In this document: one piece after another, positions 45,595-54,427 of the stretch | Layout: every line of letters begins with the position of its first letter | Numbering within the stretch: position 1 is the first letter of the stretch | NCBI GenBank assembly: GCA_038146785.1 | Contig: JAYQSI010000017.1 | Coordinates: 124,001-188,000 of the forward strand | DNA length: 64,000 nucleotides | Source: VMDJ01 sp038146785 | GTDB taxonomy: Bacteria; Pseudomonadota; Gammaproteobacteria; Chromatiales; Chromatiaceae | Direction: 5' to 3' | Translations under genes and position numbers: made by a program | Notes under the pieces: model-generated | Told to the model about the DNA's origin: nothing | The model's database searches: none | Seen by the model: the letters and a program-made list of their open reading frames with translations, nothing else

Positions 45595-45840
45595 TACTGC
45601 TTCCAATTACTGTTATGGCTTTATTGTGACGAATCACTGCCCATCTGCAAACTGGTGGATGTCAGGGGCATCCGAACTCAAGTCCGATTCTGTATTAGTA
45701 AATAATAATTTATAGTTATTTTAAATCAACAACTTACGGTTCCACTGCTCATTTATTTTGGTTATAGTCAGCGCAACTGTTAAGACACCAACAACAAAAA
45801 CAACGTCATAGCAGCTGTAGTAAAACCAAAGGAGGCAAAT

Positions 45841-46056
45841 ATGATCACTGGAGTAGTTAAGTGGTTTAACAACGCCAAAGGTTATGGCTTTGTAACCCCA
45901 GATCAAGGTGATCAGGATATCTTCGTACACTTCAGCGCAATCGAAATGGATGGGTATCGCACCCTGAAAGAAGGTATGCGCGTTGAGTTCGATGTGGAGG
46001 AAGGCCCAAAAGGCTTACACGCTATGAAGTTGCATGAGGCGCCTACCCCGGCCTAA
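45841..46056 (+). CDS. cspD: Cold-shock domain protein, CspD-like
   Basis: 71-residue nucleic-acid-binding protein. RNP1 is KGYGFVTPD and RNP2 is DIFVHFSAIE. A perfect AAAGGAGG ribosome site lies 5 bases before the ATG. Divergent from clpS as cspD is in E. coli, hence the name; CspD there inhibits replication in stationary phase. The AT-rich upstream region has a TATAGT box (about 45762-45767). Confidence 0.92.
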   Translation: MITGVVKWFNNAKGYGFVTPDQGDQDIFVHFSAIEMDGYRTLKEGMRVEFDVEEGPKGLHAMKLHEAPTPA

Positions 46057-46080
46057 ATTCGCTTCGCACGATATCCCAAT

Positions 46081-46108
46081 AAAAAAGCCCCGCATAACGG
46101 GGCTTTTT
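46081..46108 (+). terminator. Bidirectional terminator between cspD and icd
   Basis: AAAAAAGCCCCG pairs with CGGGGCTTTTT around a 5-base loop, in the gap between convergent genes. Confidence 0.92.
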
Positions 46109-46129
46109 CGTTTTTATATATGAAGATGA

Positions 46130-47386
46130 TTACATCTTCGCAATCATCGCATCGCCGAACTCAGAACAGCTCAATAGCTGCGCATCATCCATCAAACGCT
46201 CAAAGTCATAGGTGACAGTCTTCGCACTGATAGCATCTTCCATTGCTTTGATGATCAGATCAGCTGCTTCGGTCCAACCCATGTGACGCAACATCATTTC
46301 TGCTGACAAGATCAATGAACCTGGGTTCACTTTATCTTGGCCTGCGTACTTAGGTGCAGTGCCGTGAGTCGCTTCGAACATCGCTACGGTATCTGACAGG
46401 TTTGCACCTGGTGCAATACCAATACCACCAACCTGTGCAGCTAGTGCATCAGATACGTAGTCACCGTTAAGGTTCAAGGTTGCGATGACATCGTATTCAC
46501 GAGGACGCAATAGAATCTGTTGCAAGAAGGCATCTGCGATCACGTCTTTTACAACGATCTCATTACCGGTCTTAGGGTTCTTGAAGGTACACCATGGGCC
46601 ACCATCCAGTTCAGTTGCACCAAACTCAGATTTCGCAAGCTCATAGCCCCACTCTTTAAAGGCACCTTCGGTGAACTTCATGATGTTGCCTTTGTGAACC
46701 AAGGTCACAGAAGCGCGATCATTATCAATCGCATATTGAATCGCTTTACGAACCAAGCGCTCAGTACCGTCTTTAGAGACTGGCTTAACACCAATGCCTG
46801 AGGTCTCTGGGAAACGGATCTTGGTAACACCCATTTCTTTAATCAAGAAGTCGATAACCTTTTTCGCTTCTGGCGTACCTTCTTGATACTCAACACCTGC
46901 ATAGATGTCTTCTGAGTTCTCACGGAAGATCACCATGTCGGTATCTTGTGGACGCAACAGTGGCGATGGTGTGCCGTTGAAGTAACGCACAGGGCGTAAG
47001 CACACATACAGGTCAAGCTCTTGGCGCAAGCTAACGTTCAATGAGCGGATACCGCCGCCTACTGGAGTTGTTAATGGGCCTTTGATCGAAACGACATAAT
47101 CTTTAACCGCTTCTAAGGTCTCTTCAGGTAACCAAACACCTTCGCCATACACTTGGGTTGATTTCTCACCCGCGTAGATTTCCATCCACGAGATCTTGCG
47201 CTCGCCGTTGTATGACTTCTCAACCGCTGCATCGACAACTTTGATCATCACAGGAGAGATATCAACACCGATACCGTCACCTTCAATATAAGGAATGATT
47301 GGGTTGTTAGGTACGTTGATAGAGTTATCTGCGTTTACGGTGATTTTTTCCGCGCCGGCTGGAATTTCGATTTTGTCAAAAGCCAT
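46130..47386 (-). CDS. icd: Isocitrate dehydrogenase (NADP+)
   Basis: Oxidises isocitrate to 2-oxoglutarate in the citric acid cycle. It has 418 residues, the E. coli-type homodimer. Substrate-binding SLNVSLRQELDLYVCLRPV (with the regulatory serine), FRENSEDIYAGVEY, the KGNIMKFTEGAF lysine region and GTAPKYAGQDKVNPGS are all visible. Neighbours cspD and rluE match E. coli order. Confidence 0.97.
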   Translation of the reverse strand: MAFDKIEIPAGAEKITVNADNSINVPNNPIIPYIEGDGIGVDISPVMIKVVDAAVEKSYNGERKISWMEIYAGEKSTQVYGEGVWLPEETLEAVKDYVVSIKGPLTTPVGGGIRSLNVSLRQELDLYVCLRPVRYFNGTPSPLLRPQDTDMVIFRENSEDIYAGVEYQEGTPEAKKVIDFLIKEMGVTKIRFPETSGIGVKPVSKDGTERLVRKAIQYAIDNDRASVTLVHKGNIMKFTEGAFKEWGYELAKSEFGATELDGGPWCTFKNPKTGNEIVVKDVIADAFLQQILLRPREYDVIATLNLNGDYVSDALAAQVGGIGIAPGANLSDTVAMFEATHGTAPKYAGQDKVNPGSLILSAEMMLRHMGWTEAADLIIKAMEDAISAKTVTYDFERLMDDAQLLSCSEFGDAMIAKM

Positions 47387-47457
47387 TTGGGTCCCACTTT
47401 CTGAGTGTTATTAAAATTATGCCCGTGATTTTAGCACTCAGACCGTACAATGTCCGG

Positions 47458-48054
47458 ATGGCAAAGCTGGTTCTTTTTAATAAACCTTTCGATGTTCTGA
47501 CCCAATTTACGGATAAAGAAGGTCGTAAGACATTAGCTGAATTTATCGATATTTCAGGGGTTTACCCTGCTGGCCGACTGGACCGTGATAGCGAAGGCCT
47601 GCTGTTACTCACCGATGATGGTGGCCTGGCCCATCAGCTCACGCACCCAAAAAAGAACACCTGGAAGACCTACTGGGTACAGGTTGAAGGTGAACCCTCT
47701 GAGCAGGCACTAGAACAGTTTCGCAAAGGTCTTGAGCTAAACGATGGCCCCACTAAGCCAGCGCAGATTAAACGCATCGATGAGCCTCAGAATTTATGGC
47801 AGCGTGATCCACCGATTCGGGTGCGCAAATCCATTCCTGATACCTGGCTTGAGGTGAAAATCACGGAAGGTCGCAATCGACAAGTAAGGCGCATGACGGC
47901 GGCGATTGGCCACCCTACACTGCGATTAATTCGCTCAGCGATCGGTGAATGGCAATTGGGTGATCTAGCGCTTGGCGAGTATCGCGTCGAAACCGTACCT
48001 GATATGCCCAAACCGCCGGCTAAGAAAAAGGTGTTTCGTAAACGCCAACGCTGA
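47458..48054 (+). CDS. rluE: 23S rRNA pseudouridine(2457) synthase
   Basis: RsuA/RluB/E/F-family enzyme, 198 residues from the ATG at 47458. Blocks LVLFNKPFDVLTQFTD and the catalytic AGRLDRDSEGLLLLTDDG are at residues 2-60, and GRNRQVRRMTAAIGHPTLRL follows. No S4 domain, as expected of RluE. An in-frame ATG at 47419 is less likely. Divergent from icd, like E. coli rluE. Confidence 0.92.
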   Translation: MAKLVLFNKPFDVLTQFTDKEGRKTLAEFIDISGVYPAGRLDRDSEGLLLLTDDGGLAHQLTHPKKNTWKTYWVQVEGEPSEQALEQFRKGLELNDGPTKPAQIKRIDEPQNLWQRDPPIRVRKSIPDTWLEVKITEGRNRQVRRMTAAIGHPTLRLIRSAIGEWQLGDLALGEYRVETVPDMPKPPAKKKVFRKRQR

Positions 48055-48107
48055 AACTCAGCGCTAGCTTGGGTATCCTTCTGTTTTATTCTTTCTAGAG
48101 ATCTTTT

Positions 48108-49181
48108 GTGAGCTTAGGTCGCGTCATTGTCGGTTTATCAGGTGGTGTTGATTCATCCGTTGCCGCTTTCCGCCTCATCGAACAAGGCTATCAAGTCGAA
48201 GGCCTGTTCATGAAGAACTGGGAAGAAGATGACGATGCTGAATATTGCTCTGCTGCAGAAGACCTTGCCGATGCACAGCAAGTTGCTGACACCTTAGGTA
48301 TTCATTTACACACGGTGAACTTTTCATCGGAATATTGGGATAACGTGTTTGCACATTTCTTAACTGAATACCAAGCAGGCCGCACCCCTAACCCGGATGT
48401 GTTGTGTAACCGCGAGATTAAGTTCAAAGCCTTTTTAGATTACGCCCTTGAGCTTGGCGCTGATTACATTGCTACTGGTCACTATGCCGGCATTGATCAT
48501 CAGGCGGATATCTCACGACTGGTCAAAGCGGTCGATCACGATAAAGATCAAACCTACTTTCTTTATATGCTTGGGCAGAAGGCGTTAACCAAAGCCCTCT
48601 TCCCGCTACAAGATATGCCCAAGCCTCAGGTGCGCGCTCTGGCTGAGAAAGCTGGCTTTGCTAATTTTAAAAAGAAGGACTCAACCGGCATTTGTTTTAT
48701 TGGTGAGCGTCGCTTTAAAGACTTTTTATCTAATTACTTGCCTGCTAATCCAGGTGAGATTCATTCATTAGATGGTGAGCTTCTCGGTGAGCATCAGGGT
48801 TTGATGTACTACACCATTGGTCAACGCCAAGGTCTTGGTATTGGTGGAACACACGAGCATGACAATGATCCGTGGTTTGTCGCACGCAAAGATCTCGAGA
48901 AAAACATTTTATATGTGGTGCAAGGCCATCAACACGAGTCACTGATGCGCGATAGCTTAATCGCTGAACAATTGCACTGGACTCGAGATGTAGCGCCTGC
49001 AACATCGTTTAGTTGCCAAGCACGCTGCCGTCATCGCCAACCCTTACAAGACTGCACTGTTGTGATCGAAGATGGTTTAGCCAGGGTGAGCTTCACAGAT
49101 CCACAACGTGCGATAACACCGGGGCAGTCGATTGTGTTTTACCAAGGCGATGAATGTCTTGGCGGAGGAATTATTCAATGA
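48108..49181 (+). CDS. mnmA: tRNA-specific 2-thiouridylase
   Basis: Adds sulfur to U34 of tRNA-Lys, -Glu and -Gln. It has 357 residues with a GTG start at 48108. The PP-loop GLSGGVDSSVAAF is near residue 8, the nucleophile cysteine is in LCNREIKFKAF and the persulfide cysteine in DSTGICFIGER. Overlaps hflD by four bases. Confidence 0.96.
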   Translation: MSLGRVIVGLSGGVDSSVAAFRLIEQGYQVEGLFMKNWEEDDDAEYCSAAEDLADAQQVADTLGIHLHTVNFSSEYWDNVFAHFLTEYQAGRTPNPDVLCNREIKFKAFLDYALELGADYIATGHYAGIDHQADISRLVKAVDHDKDQTYFLYMLGQKALTKALFPLQDMPKPQVRALAEKAGFANFKKKDSTGICFIGERRFKDFLSNYLPANPGEIHSLDGELLGEHQGLMYYTIGQRQGLGIGGTHEHDNDPWFVARKDLEKNILYVVQGHQHESLMRDSLIAEQLHWTRDVAPATSFSCQARCRHRQPLQDCTVVIEDGLARVSFTDPQRAITPGQSIVFYQGDECLGGGIIQ

Positions 49182-49798
49182 GCTATACCGAAGAAGATCG
49201 CGTCATCGCGCTTGCCGGTATTTTTCAATCTGCGCGCATGGTGACTGATCTTGCGCATGATGGTCGTACTGATACATCTGCTTATGATGCGAGCTTGTTA
49301 TCGTTGTTTGATCTCAACCCGCCTTCGGTGAGCGGCGTGTTTGGTAGTCAAGCAGGTGTTCAATTAGGACTCCATACCTTGTGGACACAATTAGAACGCC
49401 CTCGTGAGCGCGACATGGAGATCACTCGGTATGTCATCTCCATCATTCAGCTGTGCGACAAATTACTGAAAGATTCAAGAACCCTGAATCAGATTACCGA
49501 TGCGATCGACAATCTCGCTGACCGCACCAAGGCATTTGAATTCTCACAGCAGGCACAAACCACTCAACTGGCGGAAACTTATTCGCAATTCGTCAGTCCG
49601 ATACAACCGAAGATCATTGTTAAAGGTGATGGCCGTAATCTACAAAATACGGATACCGCAGCGATGATCAGAGCGTCACTTTTAGCCGGTATTCGTGCAG
49701 CTATCTTGTGGCGACAAACTGGTGGCAAACGCTGGCAGCTTTTACTTAATAGAAAAAAGATCGCGCAACTCGCGAATCAACTAAAAACCGTTATTTAA
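49178..49798 (+). CDS. hflD: High-frequency lysogenization protein HflD homologue
   Basis: 206-residue membrane-associated helical protein of the HflD (DUF489) family. It starts MSYTEEDRVIALAGIFQSARMV and contains GVFGSQAGVQLGLHTLW and ARPRERD-like RPRERDMEITRYV. The ATG at 49178 overlaps the mnmA stop (ATGA). It lies in the conserved mnmA-hflD-purB order, although an unknown small gene is inserted before purB. Confidence 0.9.
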   Translation: MSYTEEDRVIALAGIFQSARMVTDLAHDGRTDTSAYDASLLSLFDLNPPSVSGVFGSQAGVQLGLHTLWTQLERPRERDMEITRYVISIIQLCDKLLKDSRTLNQITDAIDNLADRTKAFEFSQQAQTTQLAETYSQFVSPIQPKIIVKGDGRNLQNTDTAAMIRASLLAGIRAAILWRQTGGKRWQLLLNRKKIAQLANQLKTVI

Positions 49799-49814
49799 CT
49801 TAAGGACACTTTTC

Positions 49815-50165
49815 ATGAAAAACATTCTTGCCATCTCACTGGTTTTATTTAGCACCCTAGCGTTTGCAGATAACCATGCTGAAGAATCATCGCTAAGCAG
49901 CACTTTTAGCGGCTGGTGGGATAAGACCAAGGAGCTCGGAAGCGCCATCTGGTCTGAAACCAAGGAAACCACCGCTGAAACCGCTGAGAAAGTCGAAAAC
50001 AGCGACACCTACCAGTCGGCAAAAACCAAAGGCGGCGAGATTGTGGACAAGGTGCAAAACAGCGAGACCTACCAATCAATCAAAACCGAGAGCAGCAATC
50101 TGTACGAAAAGGCCAAGCAGCAGTTTAGTAGCGAGCCTCGCACGGAGCCTGCACCGGTTAAGTGA
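49815..50165 (+). CDS. Exported small protein with internal repeats, function unknown
   Basis: 116 residues. A clear signal peptide (M-K-N-I-L-A-I-S through LAFA, residues 1-18) is followed by a hydrophilic helical region with two copies of the unit V-(E/Q)-N-S-(D/E)-T-Y-Q-S-(A/I)-K-T-(K/E), about 22 residues apart. The amphipathic 11-residue-like spacing recalls LEA-type or apolipoprotein-like helices. No family recognised. It stands between hflD and purB, which are usually adjacent. Confidence 0.75.
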   Translation: MKNILAISLVLFSTLAFADNHAEESSLSSTFSGWWDKTKELGSAIWSETKETTAETAEKVENSDTYQSAKTKGGEIVDKVQNSETYQSIKTESSNLYEKAKQQFSSEPRTEPAPVK

Positions 50166-50225
50166 CTCGTCAGCATAGGCTGACACCTTTATAATATGGC
50201 GCTTAATCAATGATTCGGAGCCGAG

Positions 50226-51594
50226 ATGGATTTAAGTACGCTAACTGCGATCTCACCAATGGATGGTCGCTATGGCAGCAAAACTGCTGATTTACGCCCA
50301 ATTTTTAGTGAATTTGGCCTGATTAAGCAGCGCGTTACCGTCGAAATCCGCTGGCTCCAAGCGCTATCTGCGCACCCTCAAATCAAAGAGGTTCAGCCTT
50401 TCTCTGCTGAAACCAATGCCCTACTGAATGGCATTGTGGCCAACTTCAGCGAATCTGATGCACTTCGCGTTAAAGAGATCGAGGCAACCACCAATCACGA
50501 CGTAAAAGCGGTCGAGTATCTGCTGAAAGAAAAGATTGCGGGCAATGCCGAGCTAGAAGCTGTTACTGAATTTATTCACTTTGCCTGCACCTCCGAAGAC
50601 ATCAACAACCTGTCTCATGCTTTGATGCTGCGTGAAGGACGTGCTGAGGTTTTCCTTAAGCAAGCGCAACAAATCATCGACGCCATTCGTGCACTCGCAC
50701 ACGAGCATGCTGATAAGCCGATGCTCTCTCGCACTCACGGACAAACCGCCTCACCAACCACCCTTAGGTAAAGAGATGGCGAACGTGGTGTACCGCCTAG
50801 AGCGTCAGAAAGATCAAATCGCCAACATTCCTTTGATGGGCAAGATCAATGGTGCTGTTGGTAACTACAACGCACATATCTCAGCTTATCCTGATATCGA
50901 TTGGGAAGAGTTTGCTCAGGCTTTTGTCGAGTCACTTGGCCTGACATGGAACCCCTACACCATTCAAATTGAGCCACACGATTACATGGCAGAACTGTTT
51001 GATGGCATGGCGCGTTTCAACACCATCTTGATTGATTACTGTCGTGATATCTGGAGCTACATCTCGATCGGTTACTTCAAACAAAAGACCGTTGCGGGCG
51101 AAGTTGGCTCTTCAACGATGCCGCACAAAGTTAACCCTATCGATTTCGAAAACGGCGAAGGTAATTTTGGTATCGCAAATGCCATCTTTGGTCATTTAGC
51201 GAGCAAGCTTCCTGTCTCTCGTTGGCAGCGTGACCTAACTGACTCAACCGTTCTTAGAAACATGGGTGTAGGTATTGCGTATACCTCAGTCGCTATTCAG
51301 TCGGTTCTTAAAGGTATTAGTAAGTTAGAAGCAGATGCTAAGCGCCTAGCGGATGATCTGGATGCCAACTGGGAAGTCCTCGCCGAGCCGATTCAAACCG
51401 TGATGCGTCGCTACGGTATTGAAAAACCCTACGAGAAGTTAAAAGAACTCACCCGTGGTCATCGTGTTGATCAAGCGGGCATGCAGGCCTTTGTTGATGG
51501 TTTGGATTTACCTGATGACGCTAAAGCGGAGCTTAAAAAGCTGACACCTGGCACTTACATCGGTAATGCGATTGATCAGGCCAAGAAGATCTAA
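50226..51594 (+). CDS. purB: Adenylosuccinate lyase, interrupted by one +1 frameshift
   Basis: Acts twice in purine synthesis (SAICAR to AICAR, adenylosuccinate to AMP). The first part has the N-terminal LTAISPMDGRYGSK, TSEDINNLSHAL and the catalytic-histidine block SRTHGQTASPTT. Frame 0 then reads CTT AGG TAA and stops at 50771. Skipping one base after CTT (50763-50765) continues L-G-K-E-M-A-N-V-V-Y and the rest, including the signature SSTMPHKVNPIDFENGEGN. The rejoined protein is about 455 residues, against 456 in E. coli. Loss of this gene would normally make cells need purines. Confidence 0.93.
50763..50769 (+). other. +1 frameshift site in purB (CTT A GGT)
   Basis: Frame 0 reads ACC ACC CTT AGG TAA; the +1 frame reads GGT AAA GAG ATG. 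CTT AGG followed by a Gly codon in the +1 frame has the same first six bases as the yeast Ty1 slip site CUU AGG C. Confidence 0.85.
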
Positions 51595-51610
51595 CCTTTC
51601 TTCAAGCCAT

Positions 51611-51647
51611 AAAAAAACCCGCAGATCGAAAGACCTGCGGGTTTTTT
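51611..51647 (+). terminator. Bidirectional terminator after purB
   Basis: AAAAAAACCCGCAG pairs with CTGCGGGTTTTTT around a short loop; the convergent OmpA-like gene ends 13 bases further on. Confidence 0.92.
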
Positions 51648-51659
51648 CGTTATGTGAGA

Positions 51660-52253
51660 TTACTTAGTGCGAATCTCTACACGACGGTTTTGAGCACGAC
51701 CAGCGTCTGTTGCGTTATCTGCAACTGGCTGAGTCTCACCCATGCCGCTGACAGACATGTTGTTCTTTACACCAAAGGTGCGCAAGAAGTCTGCAACCGC
51801 TTGAGCACGACGCTCAGATAGCTTCTGGTTGTATGCCTTAGAACCTTTTGAGTCGGTGTGACCAATGATTTCTAAGTTCTCTTTACCTGATAGCTTGCCA
51901 GCAACATCAATCAAGATGCCGCGGTGAGCTGAAGTCAGATCTGACTTATCAAACGCAAACTCAGCTGCAGTCGCATCAATCACTGCTAGCGGAGCAGGCG
52001 CTGGCGCAGGTTTAGCTGCCGGCGCTTCAGCCTTTGCTGGTGCTTCGGCTGCAGCAGGTGCTGCATCGCCACACTCTGGCAATGACATCAATGTGCCGCC
52101 TACAGGAGCAGTTACACAGCCACCAAAGCCGTCTTTAACTACATTACCTGCAGAATCAGTAACATATCTCTTCTCTGCTGAAGCAGTGCCTGCCATTACA
52201 AACAAGCCTGTCGCTACAACTAAACCTAAAATTGTTTTTCCTTTACCGTACAT
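51660..52253 (-). CDS. OmpA-family outer-membrane peptidoglycan-binding protein
   Basis: 197 residues from the ATG at 52253, which has a GGAGG ribosome site 7 bases upstream. Signal peptide ends at about residue 25 (TASA). A short DSAGNVVKDGFGGCV motif is followed by an Ala/Pro-rich linker and an OmpA C-terminal domain (IIGHTDSKGSKAYNQKLSERR) that binds peptidoglycan. There is no 8-strand barrel. The organization resembles small OmpA-like proteins of marine gammaproteobacteria; the exact role is not known. Confidence 0.85.
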   Translation of the reverse strand: MYGKGKTILGLVVATGLFVMAGTASAEKRYVTDSAGNVVKDGFGGCVTAPVGGTLMSLPECGDAAPAAAEAPAKAEAPAAKPAPAPAPLAVIDATAAEFAFDKSDLTSAHRGILIDVAGKLSGKENLEIIGHTDSKGSKAYNQKLSERRAQAVADFLRTFGVKNNMSVSGMGETQPVADNATDAGRAQNRRVEIRTK

Positions 52254-52416
52254 TCTGGCCTCCAAATGACCGTTTCATTTCCTGATGAGAGTTACCGAGC
52301 ACCGTCCCTGCCCGAATTTGTGGACGTATTATCCTATTTAATGGCTTTATCGCAATAGCACTTCGTGAAAATTCACCTTTCTGACACAATCTCCTGATTC
52401 ATATCAGAGCTATCAC

Positions 52417-53289
52417 ATGCAACATCATCGACTCTTTGCCGGCGCTCTTTACATCATATTGGCCGAATTATTCTTCGCCAGCATGGGTGCAAGCATCCGG
52501 TTTGTGTCTGAGGACCTCAATAACCCGATGGTTGTCTTTGCTCGAAACCTGGTCGGCTTATTAGTCCTCTTGCCTTGGCTATTACATGGGGACAAACGCT
52601 TTAAAACACAAGTGCCTCATTTGCATCTGCTTCGAGGTCTCGCTGGCGTGTCCGCCATGTACTGCTTTTTCTATGCCATTGCGAACTTACCGCTCGCAAA
52701 TGCCATGTTATTGAAGCTCACCGCGCCACTATTTATTCCATTCGTTGCCCTTTTTTGGCTAAAAGAGCAATTTACATGGCATGTCATCGCGGCACTGGTG
52801 ATCGGCTTTACAGGCGTGGCGATTATGCTGGGGCCAGAGATCGATACTCAATTGGGCATATCCCTGATCGCAATGGCAGGTGGCGCTTTTGCCGCGATTG
52901 CTAAAGTGACGGTGCGTCGCTTATCAAAATCAGAATCAGCCAATCTCACGGTGTTTTATTTTGCCTTTGTGGGTTTGATCGTTTCGATCATCCCTTTAAT
53001 TTGGTATTGGCAAACACCTACGCTTAATCAAGTGAGTTGGCTAATCATTCTTGGCGTCTTCGCCACCGCTGGACAGTTAAGCATGACCCGAGGTTTTGCC
53101 TGCGCACCTGCAGCTCGACTCGGGCCCTTTGCCTTTTTCTCTGTCCTATTTGGCGCTTACTTTGGCTGGTTATTCTGGGACGAGATGGTCACGATCGCCA
53201 CAGCGATTGGCGCATTGCTTATCATGCTCTCAGGCGTCCTGACTGGGCGTGGCCGCAAACAACATGAGTTAACTAATGCCACACGTTGA
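52417..53289 (+). CDS. EamA-family (DMT) transporter
   Basis: 290-residue protein with ten membrane spans in two repeats. The start FAGALYIILAELFFASMGA and PMVVFARNLVGLLVLLPWL are typical of the EamA/RhaT superfamily. The substrate cannot be predicted from sequence; relatives act on amino acids or metabolites. It overlaps roxA by 14 bases. Confidence 0.82.
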   Translation: MQHHRLFAGALYIILAELFFASMGASIRFVSEDLNNPMVVFARNLVGLLVLLPWLLHGDKRFKTQVPHLHLLRGLAGVSAMYCFFYAIANLPLANAMLLKLTAPLFIPFVALFWLKEQFTWHVIAALVIGFTGVAIMLGPEIDTQLGISLIAMAGGAFAAIAKVTVRRLSKSESANLTVFYFAFVGLIVSIIPLIWYWQTPTLNQVSWLIILGVFATAGQLSMTRGFACAPAARLGPFAFFSVLFGAYFGWLFWDEMVTIATAIGALLIMLSGVLTGRGRKQHELTNATR

Positions 53290-54427
53290 ATTCCGCTTTC
53301 CTAAAGATCTGCCCAAAGAAGCCTTCTTTGCTGAGTATTGGCAAAAAAAGCCGTATCTCTTCCGCCAAGCGATCGATCCAGACTGCCTGACTTTTCCTGC
53401 TGAAGAGCTTGCTGGTCTATCGTTAGAAAGTGAGATTGAATCGCGCATCATCATCCAGTCTCAAGATGACGAGTACACCTTGCACCATGGACCTTTTGCT
53501 GAAGAGTTCTTTGGTGAGCTGCCCGAGAACAAATGGACGCTGCTTGTTCAAGATTGCGACAAATGGATTGATGATGTTTCAAACGTACTTAACGCGTTTG
53601 ATTTCCTACCCAGCTGGCGACTTGATGACATCATGATCAGCTATGCATCTACCGGTGGCAGCGTTGGCCCACACACTGATAACTATGATGTCTTTCTTAT
53701 TCAATCTTCTGGTCAACGACACTGGCAGCTAGATGCAAACGCTAAAGAAACCTTTAGAGAGCACCCTCAGCTGAAGTTGCTGGCTGAATTCAAAACAACT
53801 GATGAATGGACTCTCGAGCCCGGTGACGTGCTCTATTTGCCACCTAAGCTCGCTCATTGGGGTGTTGCTGTGGATGATCAATGCATGACCTGGAGCGTTG
53901 GCATGCGCGGCCCCAGTAGCGAAGAGATTCTCGATGCATGGGTGCAGCATGCAGCACAGCACCACCCGATTGCACACCTGACCGATCAGCTCAATAAACA
54001 CTACGATCATCCCAATATGTTGACTCAGAGTGAGATCAAGCAAAGCGTTGCTATCACTGAGCAAACTCTCAATCTTGGCGCACTAAAGAATGGTCCATGG
54101 CTAGGCGAGTTTTTAACCGAGCCAAAGCTGAATTTTGATATTCCTGCAGATGAGCAAGCAGTAACACCCGAAGAGCTTGAGGATATCGATAATCTGCAAC
54201 GTCACCCTTGGTTACGAACAGCCATCATTGTTGATGAAGAACGCGCTTATTTCTGTGCACAAGGTGCTTCATTTAGCTTCAACGCTGATTTATATGAATG
54301 GGCTGAAGCACTGTCTCGAATGCCCTTATTGGAAAAATCATTTATTAGTCATGCACTAAACGATTCACATAAAACTAAACTGCTCTGCGAACTTGTGCGT
54401 CGTAATTGGTGGGTTGTTGATGAGTGA
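53276..54427 (+). CDS. roxA: Ribosomal protein uL16 3-hydroxylase (cupin-4 oxygenase, YcfD)
   Basis: Fe(II)/2-oxoglutarate oxygenase that hydroxylates an arginine of ribosomal protein uL16. It has 383 residues. The start has EYWQKKPYLFRQAI. The iron ligands are in GPHTDNYDVFLIQ (HxD) and LAHWGVAV (distal His). In E. coli ycfD sits close to purB, and the same is true here. Confidence 0.92.
   Translation: MPHVEFRFPKDLPKEAFFAEYWQKKPYLFRQAIDPDCLTFPAEELAGLSLESEIESRIIIQSQDDEYTLHHGPFAEEFFGELPENKWTLLVQDCDKWIDDVSNVLNAFDFLPSWRLDDIMISYASTGGSVGPHTDNYDVFLIQSSGQRHWQLDANAKETFREHPQLKLLAEFKTTDEWTLEPGDVLYLPPKLAHWGVAVDDQCMTWSVGMRGPSSEEILDAWVQHAAQHHPIAHLTDQLNKHYDHPNMLTQSEIKQSVAITEQTLNLGALKNGPWLGEFLTEPKLNFDIPADEQAVTPEELEDIDNLQRHPWLRTAIIVDEERAYFCAQGASFSFNADLYEWAEALSRMPLLEKSFISHALNDSHKTKLLCELVRRNWWVVDE

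Noticed and set aside
45595..45840. Heat-shock promoter before clpS-clpA
   Set aside because: A CTTGAG and a CCCCTGA are present but separated by only 8 bases, which is too short for sigma-32.
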